Below are positions 25,839 through 36,062 of a stretch of 64,000 nt of DNA, one piece after another. Origin of the DNA: Nymphaea colorata. Its lineage: Eukaryota > Streptophyta > Magnoliopsida > Nymphaeales > Nymphaeaceae. Where the stretch lies: contig NC_045151.1 of the NCBI RefSeq assembly GCF_008831285.2, forward strand, positions 9,848,571 to 9,912,570, written 5' to 3'. The notes under the pieces are model-generated. The model worked only from the letters and a program-made list of their open reading frames with translations. It was not told the origin of the DNA and searched no databases. Position numbers and translations under genes: made by a program. Position 1 is the first letter of the stretch, and each line of letters starts with the position of its first letter.

Positions 25839-26780
25839 AGCCCTTTCTGGTAACCTTATGACCTAATTCTATTCTAGTGCCAAATAAAAAATCTATCAAG
25901 GTCACCCATATGCGACCTTGACTCCCCACCGAACACACTACACCTCATTCACAAAGCAAATTTTAAGCAATGTAGATTGAACATAACAGAAAGAAAATGT
26001 TTGGATGTCCAAAACGACCAAACAGCCCCTTAACAAAGATTTACTTTTAATGATAAAATTAGAGTAAAAGGAAAGCCCCATAAGACATGTTTGGCATCAT
26101 GAACACTAGTTTTGTATTTCATAAATCTGTTGCAAAGATTGTGATAGTTTGATGAAACATAAAAAATAATGTTTCATGAAATTTATTCTAATTATTAATG
26201 CAAATTCATCAAACTCATGTTGCGAAACACCTCTAAAAAAAATAAAAAAGGAAAAATGGAGGGGCAATTTTTTTGCAAGGGCCCAACAACCTAATGTTAC
26301 ATGTTCCAATACTGTATTTGTTACCATGCACACTAAAAGGCACACCAACCCACATCCATTCTATCTGTTTAACAAACCATTTGTCAATATTGAAAGAACC
26401 TGATTATGCATCCTTGGTTCCAATCCTTCACCACGTTTTCATTACTAATAAAAAAACAACATTGCTATATCCAGTGAAGGCATGTATGCCTTCAGTTTTA
26501 TTTTTTTTTAGCAAATATAAACTTCTGTTTTGAATTGCTGATTACAAAATCTAAATATGTGCCTCCACATTTCCTTTAAAAAAATATGTCTTTGACCAAA
26601 GCAGGTTATGTACGCCACACAGTGCATGAAATTTCATGTGCTAATATATATATCATTACAAAAATACTCACGACCAGTTTTGCTGTGCCTTTTGAGGCAA
26701 CTCAATTCTTATGTGTAAAAGATACAAAGACAATACTATAGTTTTTTAAACTTTACATCTTCAAATACATAGATCTCAAG
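25839..26780 (+). repeat. R3 repeat, copy IV (cut by the viral insertion)
   Basis: Close match to copy II over about 630 bp, then a 310-bp gap relative to it, then a match up to CATAGATCTCAAG. At 26781 the sequence departs abruptly from copy II (which continues at 17196) and becomes the pararetrovirus-linked segment. Confidence 0.75.
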
Positions 26781-26849
26781 AGAGTGAGCAGAAATGAGGA
26801 GGAGAGCTCTAGAGTTTGAGGACCAAACAGAGGTAGGCCCAACTGAACT

Positions 26850-27150
26850 CTTCTTCTCCTTCTTATAGCCACTTTATTTCCCCATAGTGCACAGTTAGTG
26901 CGCATATTTCTTTTCCATCGAATCTGGCTACTGCATAGTGAGTGTGCATCTTATGTCTCCATTGAATCGCTTTTTTTCTTTATTCACTCTGAGTGTGTAT
27001 CTAGGAATTTGCCTTTATGTCTTTTTCTGACTAATCAGTGTCGGCCATTACTTTTCCTTTTTCTGGATTTCTTTCCACAGTGCGCATCTTTGCTTTTCTT
27101 CTCCATAGTGTGTATCTTTGCTTTTCTTCGTACCATAATTATGTTGTATA
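26850..27150 (-). promoter_or_regulatory. possible pararetroviral promoter region
   Basis: On the minus strand, repeated words of the type AAAGATGCGCACTGTGG and AAAGATACACACTATGG (27060-27120, with diverged relatives nearer 26900-26990) lie upstream of GGCTATAAGAAGGAG (TATA-like, 26861-26868). Repeated upstream elements, then a TATA box and a transcript start in the intergenic region, are the usual layout of caulimovirid full-length RNA promoters. The position after the RNase H and transactivator region fits. Activity is not implied. Confidence 0.35.
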
Positions 27151-27199
27151 TTTCCCTTTTACTTTAAGTCATATCAGTCCTCCACAGCTTTTCCTTTAT

Positions 27200-28240
27200 A
27201 GGTAGTGAGTGAAGGGTGGACTCGTAATTCTTAAAGTATTACTTTGCATGGTTCTTTTGCTTTGGAACATTCATTACATTGATGTTTTGGATACTTCTGC
27301 ATGATCTTGCAATATTCTTTCGTACTGCTGCTTCCCATTCACTGTCCCTTGATAGCTCTGGTTTGAGCTGGCTTATCTAGTGATATAAGTGTCTCGAGCC
27401 ATTTGAGGATCTCCTCTTTAGTGCCTTCTTTAGTCTTTTGTGACTGTCAATATATAATCTGATAGCTCTTGGACTCATACATCCATACATTGGTTTCATT
27501 ATACTGGTGTAGTAATTCATCAAAGATTGATTGGACATCCCTTGGCCTCTTTTTTGCAAAGAAATTTGGCACATTTGGGAGTAGAATTTATGATTGTTCC
27601 TGAAACTCAAGTTCAGCTACCTCTTTGGTAATTCCAATTTCGATGCAATATATGGGAGGTAATATTTGCTCTTTGAGTATTTCTGGTTTGAGCAGCATAT
27701 ACTCTTACATAGACCAATGGCGCCTTAGTTACTTCAAGGTAATGTTTGACAGCCTTACATAGTTCGGATATTTGTTCCACTTCTTTTCCGGTCTATGTGT
27801 ACACTATATGCAGGAGTCCATAACTGTGTGTCATCCTGACTAGATTTGGGTCTGTTTTGGATATGCAATAAGTTTATTTTGACCCGGATATAGTATGGTA
27901 ATATATCCTTTTCCTCGGGTAGCTTTTTCTTTGGGGTTCTTATTTAGGTAGTGAGTTATTTTCTTTAAGTTTCTTAGATAGTTGTTTACTATCATGGATT
28001 GGCTTTTTTTTCCTACAGAATAGTTTGGACATAGGTTTGGGTCTGAGGTGGCATGAACTAGACTGGTTTTATCTGGATCTGAGGTTTCTAGAATTTACTA
28101 TTTAGGTTCAGGTTTTTAAACCTGGGTTTGACTGGTATTTCTATCTCTTTTTGTTTTTTTTCTCCTATTTTGGGTTCCTCTATTCTAGGTTTTACTATTT
28201 CCATTTTTGTCCTAACTGGTTCTTCTTTCACTAGTAGTTG
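27200..28240 (-). pseudogene. possible transactivator/inclusion-body protein region
   Basis: Charged, lysine- and glutamate-rich broken frames follow RNase H on the minus strand. One open part (27377-27610) is basic near its end. In caulimovirids with cavemovirus-like organisation this is where the translation transactivator lies. I see no diagnostic motif, so the assignment rests on position only. Confidence 0.25.
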
Positions 28241-28249
28241 TTTTAATAT

Positions 28250-28700
28250 AGTTTCCACTTGTTCTTTCCAGGTTTTTAAGATTTATGGGTCTGATTCTAA
28301 ACACATTTTCTGCTGATTTGACTAGTTCAATTGTAAAATCGAAAAATTTGATATCATTAACTAGTCTTCTTATTTCTTTTTTTACTATAGAATTGTCCAG
28401 TTTTGCATTTATCCAATACTTAACCTTTGTATTATCTGTTTGAACAATAAATTTGGTGAAACTACATACATCTCAAAATGGCTGAGAGAATTATATAATG
28501 CTAACAACTCTTTTCTGTTTATCTCCCATTTTATTTCCTTGTCTTTGAAGCTTCCTGGCCCTAGGTGAAATCTGCATAAATATTCTGTTTTAGAATCATT
28601 ATATCCATATTTTGAGAATGATCCATAATTATTATCTGATGCATCTGATTAAATTATCCAATGCAAATGGTTTGCTTTCATCTGGAAATTCTAGTTTTGG
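28250..28700 (-). pseudogene. pararetroviral RNase H domain, broken
   Basis: The minus strand near 28640-28480 reads a DAS-type motif (ASDNNYGSFSKYG), then TEYLCRFHLGPGSFKD, then INRKELLALYNSLSHF. These are the first catalytic aspartate region and the catalytic glutamate helix of caulimovirid RNase H1, which removes the RNA strand after reverse transcription. The frame shifts between these blocks and stops appear downstream. It follows the RT region directly, as in the viral polyprotein. Confidence 0.7.
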
Positions 28701-29500
28701 TAATTTTCCACAAATGTCTTGTATTTTTCTGATATATGGTCTATCTTTTTCATCCCAATAGTATTCTTTATCTTTCTTAAGCTTTGCTTGTAAAGGTTTG
28801 CAGTACTTAGCAAGATGTGCTATATATTTTCTTACTTGATTAACTAATCCTAGGAATGATGGTAGCTTAGTTTTTGTATCTAAGTCATCAGAACTTGCTT
28901 ATTTTTGTACTCTATGGTTTTGCATTTTTATACCTGCTTTATTTATTTCAATTCCTAGAAATTCTATCTGATTTTTACATATGACTACTTTTTACTTAAT
29001 GTTATACCAGTTTTTTCTACATAGCCCATAAAGTTATTTAGTAAGTTGTAATGATTTGCTTTAGTATGACTATATAATAGTATGTCATCAATATAAATTA
29101 CATAGTTTCTTAGTCCTGTAAAATTTTTATCCATAAAATTTTGGAATCTCCTGGGGGCATTTTTATAGCCAAAACGTAATACATTTCATTTGTAAAATCC
29201 ATTAGGAACTGTGAACGCAATTAGTGCTTTACTTTCTTTTGTTAGCTTTAAATGATAAATTCCGCTTTTGCAGTCGAATTTGCTAAAGTATTTATATCAT
29301 GATATCTGTTTTAGTTTTACTATGTTATTTGTATGTTTTGGTTTTAGCATTCATATTTCTGTAATCAATCACCATTCTCATTTTTCCCCTTTTTTTCACT
29401 ATGTTTATTTACAATAAAGGCTGGGCTACTATGTTTAGAGTTTGAAGGTCTAATATATCCTTCTCTTAGTAATTCTTGAATGTGCTTATCAAATTCTTTT
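28700..29500 (-). pseudogene. pararetroviral reverse transcriptase domain, broken
   Basis: The catalytic box reads YIDDILLYS on the minus strand (YIDD codons at 29084-29095), matching the Y-x-D-D box of caulimovirid RT. Translated flanks show further RT-like segments, but they are spread over more than one frame and contain stops. The domain lies between the protease and RNase H remnants. The gene cannot produce a polymerase as it stands. Confidence 0.75.
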
Positions 29501-29555
29501 AAATCATCTAGTAAATATTTTAAAGGGGGTTGAGTTATGATGTTGTCTTCATTTA

Positions 29556-29837
29556 TTATTCAATTTTTACTTCAGTATGGTGTTTTTCCCAAAACTTTAA
29601 TGGACTTTTTGAATAAAGGTTTTCTAATCGTTTTGTAATGTTATCCAGTTCATTTATTTCATATATTTGCAATAGTATTGTGTTTACTTTTACTTTGTTT
29701 AACTTTTGTGTTATTTTGTTATCTCCTTTTTGCCAAGGTCTTTGTTTTCTTTCATTATTTTTAACTATAAGGGCATTAATTTTCTCTTTACATTTTGTGA
29801 TTAAGATTAAATATTTTTCCGTAATTTCAATTGGCAA
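29556..29837 (-). pseudogene. pararetroviral polyprotein segment between protease and RT
   Basis: A 93-codon open piece rich in Lys, Asn and Glu, between the protease and RT remnants on the same strand. It has no catalytic motif and ends in KSPLKFWEKHHTEVKIE. It is assigned to the polyprotein by position and matching composition. Confidence 0.5.
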
Positions 29838-29979
29838 ATACTTATTTATGAAAGGTCTTCCTAATATTATATTTTTTCCTTCTAGTTCAAATGCATATAT
29901 CCTATTTAATTTGATGATTTTCTTTCAGATCTGTATTGTGATGTTCTCAACTTTGTATTTTATTATATCTTTGACACCA

Positions 29980-30258
29980 TTAAATCCTTTTACTTCTAAA
30001 GCAATTTGTAGTTCCTCCCATATATTTTCTGGTAAATAGTTCTTTTTCTATAAGTTGTGCTCCTGTATCTATGTAAGTGGTATAATATCTATTATTATAT
30101 CCTTTTACAATAAATTTAATTAGTATATAGATAAATTTATCTTTTACTATTGTCATGGGTGGTTTATTCATAGTCATCATCTGATTCAGGTGGACTATAT
30201 TGATGATAATAGTTATACACTGCTCTATCCAATGATCTTTCAAGTAGTTCATATTCAA
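29980..30258 (-). pseudogene. pararetroviral aspartic protease
   Basis: A 92-codon frame containing YYTTYIDTGAQ. The D-T-G-A catalytic loop (codons 30061-30069 for D-T-G) is intact. Caulimovirid proteases are retropepsin-like and cleave the polyprotein. The upstream part includes FIVKGYNNRYY, which resembles the strand before the loop. The frame ends soon after, so the C-terminal half is lost or shifted. Confidence 0.65.
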
Positions 30259-30843
30259 ATCTTGATAATATTTCCTGTAGTCTCTTGTTAATTATTCTTC
30301 ATTGTATTTTACCAATAAATATGTGTATCAAGTAGTATATTTTAAAATATTCTTGTAGTTGCTCTTTATTCCTTCTACTAAAATGTGTTTTACATTCTTT
30401 AGCAAATGTCTTGGAATTTATTCTAGTGATCATTTTCGTCTTCGTATTCTATATCTAAAATCGATTCCTCTGATGATAGGTTTCTAATATCTCTTGACCA
30501 TCTGTCTGTTACTTTTATTATTAGTTTATCAATAAATTATCTTACAATTATCATTTTCTTTAACCATGGTGTCCATTTGTTTCTGGTTATTAGTAGTACT
30601 TGTTTTTTATGTTCTATGGAGCTAATTGGTACTATGTATGTTATCCCTTCTTTAAATTTTATCATTTTAATCAAACATTTTGTTTTCTAAGTTTATATAG
30701 TAGGACTCATCTTCTGAATAATCAGTGTCAGAATAATATGTTGGGGTATATTCATATGCTTCGTATTATCTTGTTTAGCTTTTTTTTTAGCTACCGAGCT
30801 TCTTCCTTTACATTTTTTGGTGAATTTTATTGGGTTAATTCCA

Positions 30844-31440
30844 TTAATCATCTAAATCTTTGGGGATAATTATTCTTTTTCCCATACTTTGGATTTCAAA
30901 TATGTTTTTCTCTATTCGGTAATTATCATATTTGTTTAACCATCTATTACAAAGTATTATATCTATTTGTCCATCACTCCATTGTTCTTGTATTTCAAAA
31001 GTAATTTCAAATTTATAGTTTGCTATGGTTATTTCTTTCCTAACTGTTCCTTTGCTTGTAATGATGTTTCCCTGGATATCATTATATTTATGATTATTGG
31101 GTAATACAATATCATTTTCAATTAGATCTGGTGTTATATTGTTTTCTTCTGATCTTGTATCTGTTAGTAATCTTCTGAATTTTTCATCCATTATTCCTTT
31201 GTTATAAAATTGACTATGTTTATAACTTGTTTCTTCTTTGTGGTCACTTATGCTTAGTCTACTTTTAATTATTTGTAATTCATTTTGTTCATTTTCTGTA
31301 TAATATGGTTTAGAATCATTTATTATAGTTATCAGTTGTCTAAAAGGATTACGTATTTGTATTGTGTCATTGTTTCTTCGTTTGGTTGATATTTTACATT
31401 TATTGATCAGTACAAACATATTTTTGTCTTTTATCGTCAT
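30844..31440 (-). pseudogene. pararetroviral polyprotein fragment (198 codons)
   Basis: Longest open piece of the viral remnant, located between the movement-protein piece and the protease. It contains ITFEIQEQWSDGQIDIILC and a C-terminal IPKDLDD. I do not recognise a catalytic motif. It probably spans the end of the movement protein region and the linker to the protease. Confidence 0.5.
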
Positions 31441-31479
31441 TACTTTACATCCTTTTTCTAATAGGATTCTTGATCATTT

Positions 31480-31818
31480 TCAATATAATAGTAGACTTCC
31501 GTCTATATTTTGGTCTGTTAGGCTTATTGTGAAATTTGGCTTTATTACAAATTTTAATTTTTGATATATTAGATTTCCTTTTATTTTGGCTATAATGGCT
31601 TTCTCAGCAGGATAAATTATTCTATCATCTGTTAGATATAATTCTAGTCGTGTATTTGTTCCTTCTTTAAAACACGCTTTAACTAGTATTTCAATTCCTC
31701 CAAAATCTACATACTTCATTGGTGTAGTAAGTTTTAGTTGTTTTAGTTCTCCTTTAATTCCTAGTCTACTAATTAGGGGTACTCTAGTTGTCCCTGTGGC
31801 TTGGACTATATCTATCAC
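31480..31818 (-). pseudogene. 30K-type movement protein fragment
   Basis: The 112-codon frame contains ILVKACFKEGTN, LYLTDDRI, AIIAKIKGNLIYQKLKF and VIKPNFTISL. This pattern of beta-strands with the L-x-D-D-R-I core is typical of caulimovirid movement proteins of the 30K superfamily, which line plasmodesmata for cell-to-cell spread. N- and C-terminal parts are missing or in other frames. Confidence 0.7.
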
Positions 31819-32043
31819 ATGTTCTCATCTATTACATAGTATTCTTCCATTTTCTTTTTTAGTAAATTCTTGATTCCTGGCATGTGCCGGATAAGTGGGA
31901 ATTCAAATATTTTTTCTTTACTTATGTCAATTTCTTGTTGCTCAATTTAATGTAAGATTCTTGCATCAAATATAATTCTCTAAAGTGTATATTCTTCTAT
32001 TAATTCTTCTTGGCATTTTTTTTCCTGGGAAGTTTCTATCTCC

Positions 32044-32571
32044 TTATTCATCTTCACTATATTCATTTTCAGTGTCAGTTTCATATATAGTTTCTATTTC
32101 TGATATATTAGATTCATTCAATTGCCCTATATCTATAAATTCTTCGTCTATAATATTTACTATTTTTGGTTTTATAGGTTGTTTGCAATACTTTCCTATA
32201 TGTCCTATCTTGTCGTAGTTGTAGCATTTGCATGTTTTCATATTTTTTGGGTATTTATTTTTATTTCTTACATAATATTTTTTCTTTGGGTATATTGTTT
32301 TTAGTTTTTTATATTTATTATAGTAATGTTTTATTTTCCTATATTTTTTATATTGTCTATATCTTTTTTTCTTGTTTCCATCCTAATTGTGGTATAAGAT
32401 ATTCTTCACAACACCTATAGGGTGACTGCATAATTCCGTTCAATTTTTTTGTCTTTAACATATTTTTTGCAAGTTACTCGGTACCATCTTCCTAAAAATT
32501 CTATTCTGGCTCCTAATGTATCTTCTTTAGGTGGATTAGTTTTCAAACTTTAGTATACATTTTCATGTTTT
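32044..32571 (-). pseudogene. pararetroviral coat protein C-terminal remnant
   Basis: The minus strand carries a CCHC zinc knuckle, CKCYNYDKIGHIGKYC (within 32044-32241), preceded by a long Lys/Arg/Tyr-rich stretch and by LGARIEFLGRWYRVTCKKYV near 32440-32530. This is the typical C-terminal layout of caulimovirid coat proteins. The tail after the knuckle is acidic (Asp/Glu-rich), also common in the group. The frame breaks in the basic stretch. Everything upstream is missing because retrotransposon LTR sequence begins at about 32572. Confidence 0.75.
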
Positions 32572-34133
32572 TTCAAAACAAACTACTAATAGCCTTTCAA
32601 AACAGTTCATGTTATATATCCAAGCATACATATACTCATTCACGAAACAATCAATCAATTCACATCACAATCCTAGGATCTCGTGATCCTAGGAGCACAC
32701 AATCACACATTTGCCCCAGGCAGGGATTTGCCTGGAATGCCGCCATACCTGTGGCGTGCTCACAAACTCTTCAAAAGCCTCGAGCTTCAAATCTGATAGC
32801 TTAAGGTCGATGGGACATGCCCGGTGTACCTGCAAACATAAACAAAGATTAGATTTCTACTAGTTAACTACGCAATCCAAACAAATACAAAACAGAATCA
32901 TTGAGGCACATGCCATCGCCTCAAGAAGGTGTGGACGGGTAGTGTCGACCTACAAGCCCTCCAATAGGCCACTTTGCAACTTCTTACCGTTGCCACCCAA
33001 CGTCAAAACCCAATGCTTTGCTCAATCCATCCTTAACACATTTCTCATTAACTTTCCTTTAGTTGAGGAATCTTCCCAGCATGCACACCACCTTCCTACC
33101 TACACATACCACCCACGTCGACCAAGGTGCTCCAAGCATTCCCAAAGACGGTTCTACGCTTCTCCACAACATCACTAACTCTACCATGCTTCCCTATTGC
33201 ATCGAAAATTAACCTATCATGCTTAAAAAAAATCATGATAAACACGAATGATCGCTTCTCCCACATAATCCTACACTTTCCCCAAAAGCAAGGTCGCTTG
33301 CATGCATCCCAAACCATCAATTCTACCTTCTAGCATGCTCAAACAATAATTATACATGCTCCAATGGAAACTATACAATAAAATAGGTTCAATTACGCCT
33401 TGCTCACCCCAAATCAAGATTCTAGGCTGCTGCAATCCTTCCGGCAGCCACCTCACAAGTCCAAATAGTCCCCAAGCAGCTAAAATCTTTCAATGCAGCC
33501 ACACCAAGGCCTTCTAAACACTGCTATGCGGGGAAGAACACGTCTCCCAAACTGGAATCCAATCAAACAGTGATAAAATCAGTAAAGAAGAGTGCTCGGT
33601 TGGGAAAAAATGGAAAAACAAATAGACAATGGGGAGAAGAGCTCAAGTAGGGAACGTGAGGGTAGGGGAAAGGCGCTGACAAAAGAGACAGACAGAAGAG
33701 AGAGTGAGGGAAGGACAGAAAGGGGAAAGACGACCAAGGGGAGGGAAATCGAGTGGGACAAAAGAGGGAGATGGTGAAGAGGAGACGGACGGGACGAGGA
33801 GGGAGCTCTAGCAGAGAGGGAGAGGGAGAAATCATGTGGCAGGGGGTGCTGACGAAGGAGGAAGAGGCTGCGTGGGAGGGAGGAGAAGAAGCAGACAGAG
33901 AGCGCGAGAGAGGAAGCTTACCCACGCTGCCGCACCAACCTCCGTCTCCTTCTTCTTCTCTACGCTGAGCTCCGGTTGTGGGTAAGGGAGAGACGCAGAG
34001 TGGAAACGAGGGAGAAGGGGAACGAGAAAGGGGAGACGGGTTGCGGCGTCGGGCTCCTCACGCGTGTGGGGCTCGGGTCCGGGTCTGGACCCTGACCCGA
34101 CCCGTTCTGCCAAAACAAAAGCCGAGTGTTACA
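32572..34133 (-). repeat. 3' LTR, truncated
   Basis: Aligns with 39585-41164 of the 5' LTR but lacks the terminal about 630 bp that the 5' LTR has (38953-39584). The missing end is replaced by viral coat-protein sequence. The two LTRs differ by many substitutions, and the 5' LTR has about 15 extra bases in a GCCGCC-type tract near 40945. Open frames of 60-120 codons inside are by-products of its purine-rich composition. Confidence 0.85.
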
Positions 34134-34147
34134 TCCTACCCTCGTTA
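34134..34147 (-). other. polypurine tract of the LTR element
   Basis: ACGAGGGTAGGA on the minus strand lies directly before the TGTAAC start of the 3' LTR, the normal site and composition of the plus-strand primer. Confidence 0.7.
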
Positions 34148-34181
34148 AAAGAAATTTCGTCCTCGAAATTTAGATCATACC

Positions 34182-34736
34182 TCAATGCAAGAACAAGTGT
34201 GGATATTTCTTTCGCATGTCCTCCTCAGGTTCCCATGTGCTCTCCTTCAATCCATGGTGCTGCCATTCCACCTTCACTAAAGGAATTCTATTCGTGCGAA
34301 GCACTTGCTCTCTTCGATCCACAATTCTAATAGGTTTTTCTTCCATTGTCAGATCATCTTGCACCTGAATACCTTTAAAATCAATCACATGTGTCGGATC
34401 TGGTATGTACTTTCGAAGCATGGAAACGTGAAAAACGTCATGAACATGACTCAAGTCTAGTGGTAGTGCCAATCTGTAGGCCACCTCTCCAATCTTCTCT
34501 AATATCTCAAAAGGTCCTACGAACCTCGGGCTCAACTTTCCCTTCACACCAAAACGAAAAACACCTTTAGTAGGGGAAATCTTTAGGAACACGTGATTAC
34601 CAACCTAAAAAGTCAACTCTCTATGTCGAATGTCGGCATAGCTTTTCTGTCTACTATGAGCAGTCAACAACTTTTTTCTTATCAATTGCACTTGGTCGGT
34701 GTAGTGTTGCAATACTAAAGGGATTTCGATATTGCC
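34182..34736 (-). pseudogene. integrase C-terminus with chromodomain
   Basis: The minus strand carries GKLSPRFVGPFEILEKIGEV (the GPF/Y module), LDLSHVHDVFHVSMLRKY, then a chromodomain-like end with IPLVKVEWQHHGLKESTWE and YPHLF. The YPHLF ending is typical of Tekay/Del chromoviruses, whose chromodomain directs insertion into heterochromatin. A TAG stop at 34605-34607 and a deletion with frame change at about 34738 (where the catalytic core should continue) separate it from the integrase core. Confidence 0.8.
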
Positions 34737-34737
34737 A

Positions 34738-35421
34738 TCACCCAATACTAGAGTGGTAACTGTTATTATATGCAAATTCTGCTAGTTTCACATGTTTGTC
34801 CCATTCTCCTTTCCACTCTAAGACACATGCACGCAACATGTCCTCTAAGGTCTGAATGGTCCTCTCAGACTGCCCATCAGTTTGAGGGTGGAATGCTGTG
34901 CTCAACTTAGGCTTGGTACCCAAAGCCTTCTGCAATTGCCCCCAAAACCTAGAGGTAAAATGTGGATCTCGATCCGAAATGATAGACTTTGGCACTCCAT
35001 GCAATCTCACTATCTCGCCAATATATAACTCCGTGAGACTTTCCAAAGACTGACTGATTCTGATTGGCAGAAAATGGGCAGACTTCGTAAGTCGATCAAC
35101 AATAACCCATATGGCATCATGTTGTCTTCTAGTGCGAGGCAAACCAACCACAAAATCCATTGTAATGTCTTCTCATTTCCACACTGGGATATCAATCCTC
35201 TGCAACAAGCCTCCTGGCCGTTGATGCTCTGCTTTGACTCGCTGGCAAACTAAACACTTTGCTACATATTCTGCAATTTCACGCTTCATTCCAGGCCTCC
35301 AAAAATTTCTCTTCATATCCTGAAACATCTTGGTACTGCCAGGGTGTATAAAAAACTTTGATTTGTGAGCTTCATCAAGCAACTGTCGCTTCACCCCTTC
35401 ATCTCTAGGAACCCACAATCA
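34738..35421 (-). pseudogene. integrase zinc-binding and catalytic domains
   Basis: Two open pieces. 35173-35418 has the zinc-binding domain (HPGSTKM...CLVCQRVKAEH). 34738-35160 has the catalytic core with [21 protein letters not shown] and [16 protein letters not shown], which supply the D, D and E residues. A TGA at 35173-35175 separates them and another TGA lies at 35419-35421. The catalytic residues are still readable. Confidence 0.85.
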
Positions 35422-35505
35422 ATGTTGAAACTGCAATGAACCATCTTCATCTTGACGCCAAAGAGAATCTGTCTTCTTGCTTTCTTCTATGTTCTTAGCA
35501 AACTC

Positions 35506-36060
35506 TTAATCTTCCTTTTGCTTCATTAAAAGTTCTTCCATCAAAGGATGTCGTATCAAGGCCGTCATCGTTGCCTTGTTCTCATCGCAGAGGTAAGGCT
35601 GCCAAACTATCACATCTTGCAATAATGTCCAAGAACGGGTCAACATGCTGCACATTGTTACCTTGGCATGTCTGCTCAACACATCTGCCACCACATTTGC
35701 TTTGCCTGGGTGATATGATATGGTAAAATCATAATCCTTTAAGTATTCAATCCATCTTCTTTGCCTCAAATTGAGATCCTTTTGGGAGAATATATACTTC
35801 AAGGACTTGCGATCTGTAAACACCTCAAATGTTGCACCATAGAGATAGTGTCTCCACATCTTCAATATGAACACAACTGCTCCCAATTCCAAATCATGAG
35901 TGGGATAGTGTTGCTCATGGGCCTTCAACTGCCTTGATGCATAGGCCACCACATGACCATGTTGCATCAATACACAACCATATCTGATCCCCGAAGCATC
36001 TGTGTACACCACAAAACCAGAACAACCTGATGGCAGCGTCAGAATAGGGCAGTAGTAAGC
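35506..36060 (-). pseudogene. RNase H domain of the LTR element
   Basis: Reads [48 protein letters not shown] and [17 protein letters not shown], with the D, E, D catalytic positions recognisable. A TAA stop at 35506-35508 ends the open piece. A 1-bp frame change near 36045 separates it from the RT part. RNase H1 of Ty3/gypsy elements degrades the RNA template during reverse transcription. Confidence 0.85.
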
Positions 36061-36062
36061 TT

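Larger units (their letters stand above)
26781..32571 (-). mobile_element. endogenous pararetrovirus (caulimovirid) remnant
   Basis: Read on the minus strand, this 5.8-kb segment holds remnants of coat protein, movement protein, aspartic protease, reverse transcriptase and RNase H in that order. After these come a possible transactivator region and a promoter-like region. No integrase is present, as expected for plant pararetroviruses, which integrate passively. Coat protein preceding movement protein fits the cavemovirus/solendovirus type rather than badnaviruses or caulimoviruses. The frames are interrupted by many stops and shifts, and the left part of the coat gene is absent, so it is a relic. 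Both ends are sharp junctions: R3 repeat on the left and a truncated LTR on the right. Composition is very AT-rich. Confidence 0.8.

Noticed and set aside
33563-33925. 120-codon Ser/Pro/Leu-rich frame, repeated at 40576-40938
   Set aside because: Both lie inside the LTRs and come from purine/pyrimidine-biased DNA. Their repetition reflects the LTR pair, not a gene family.
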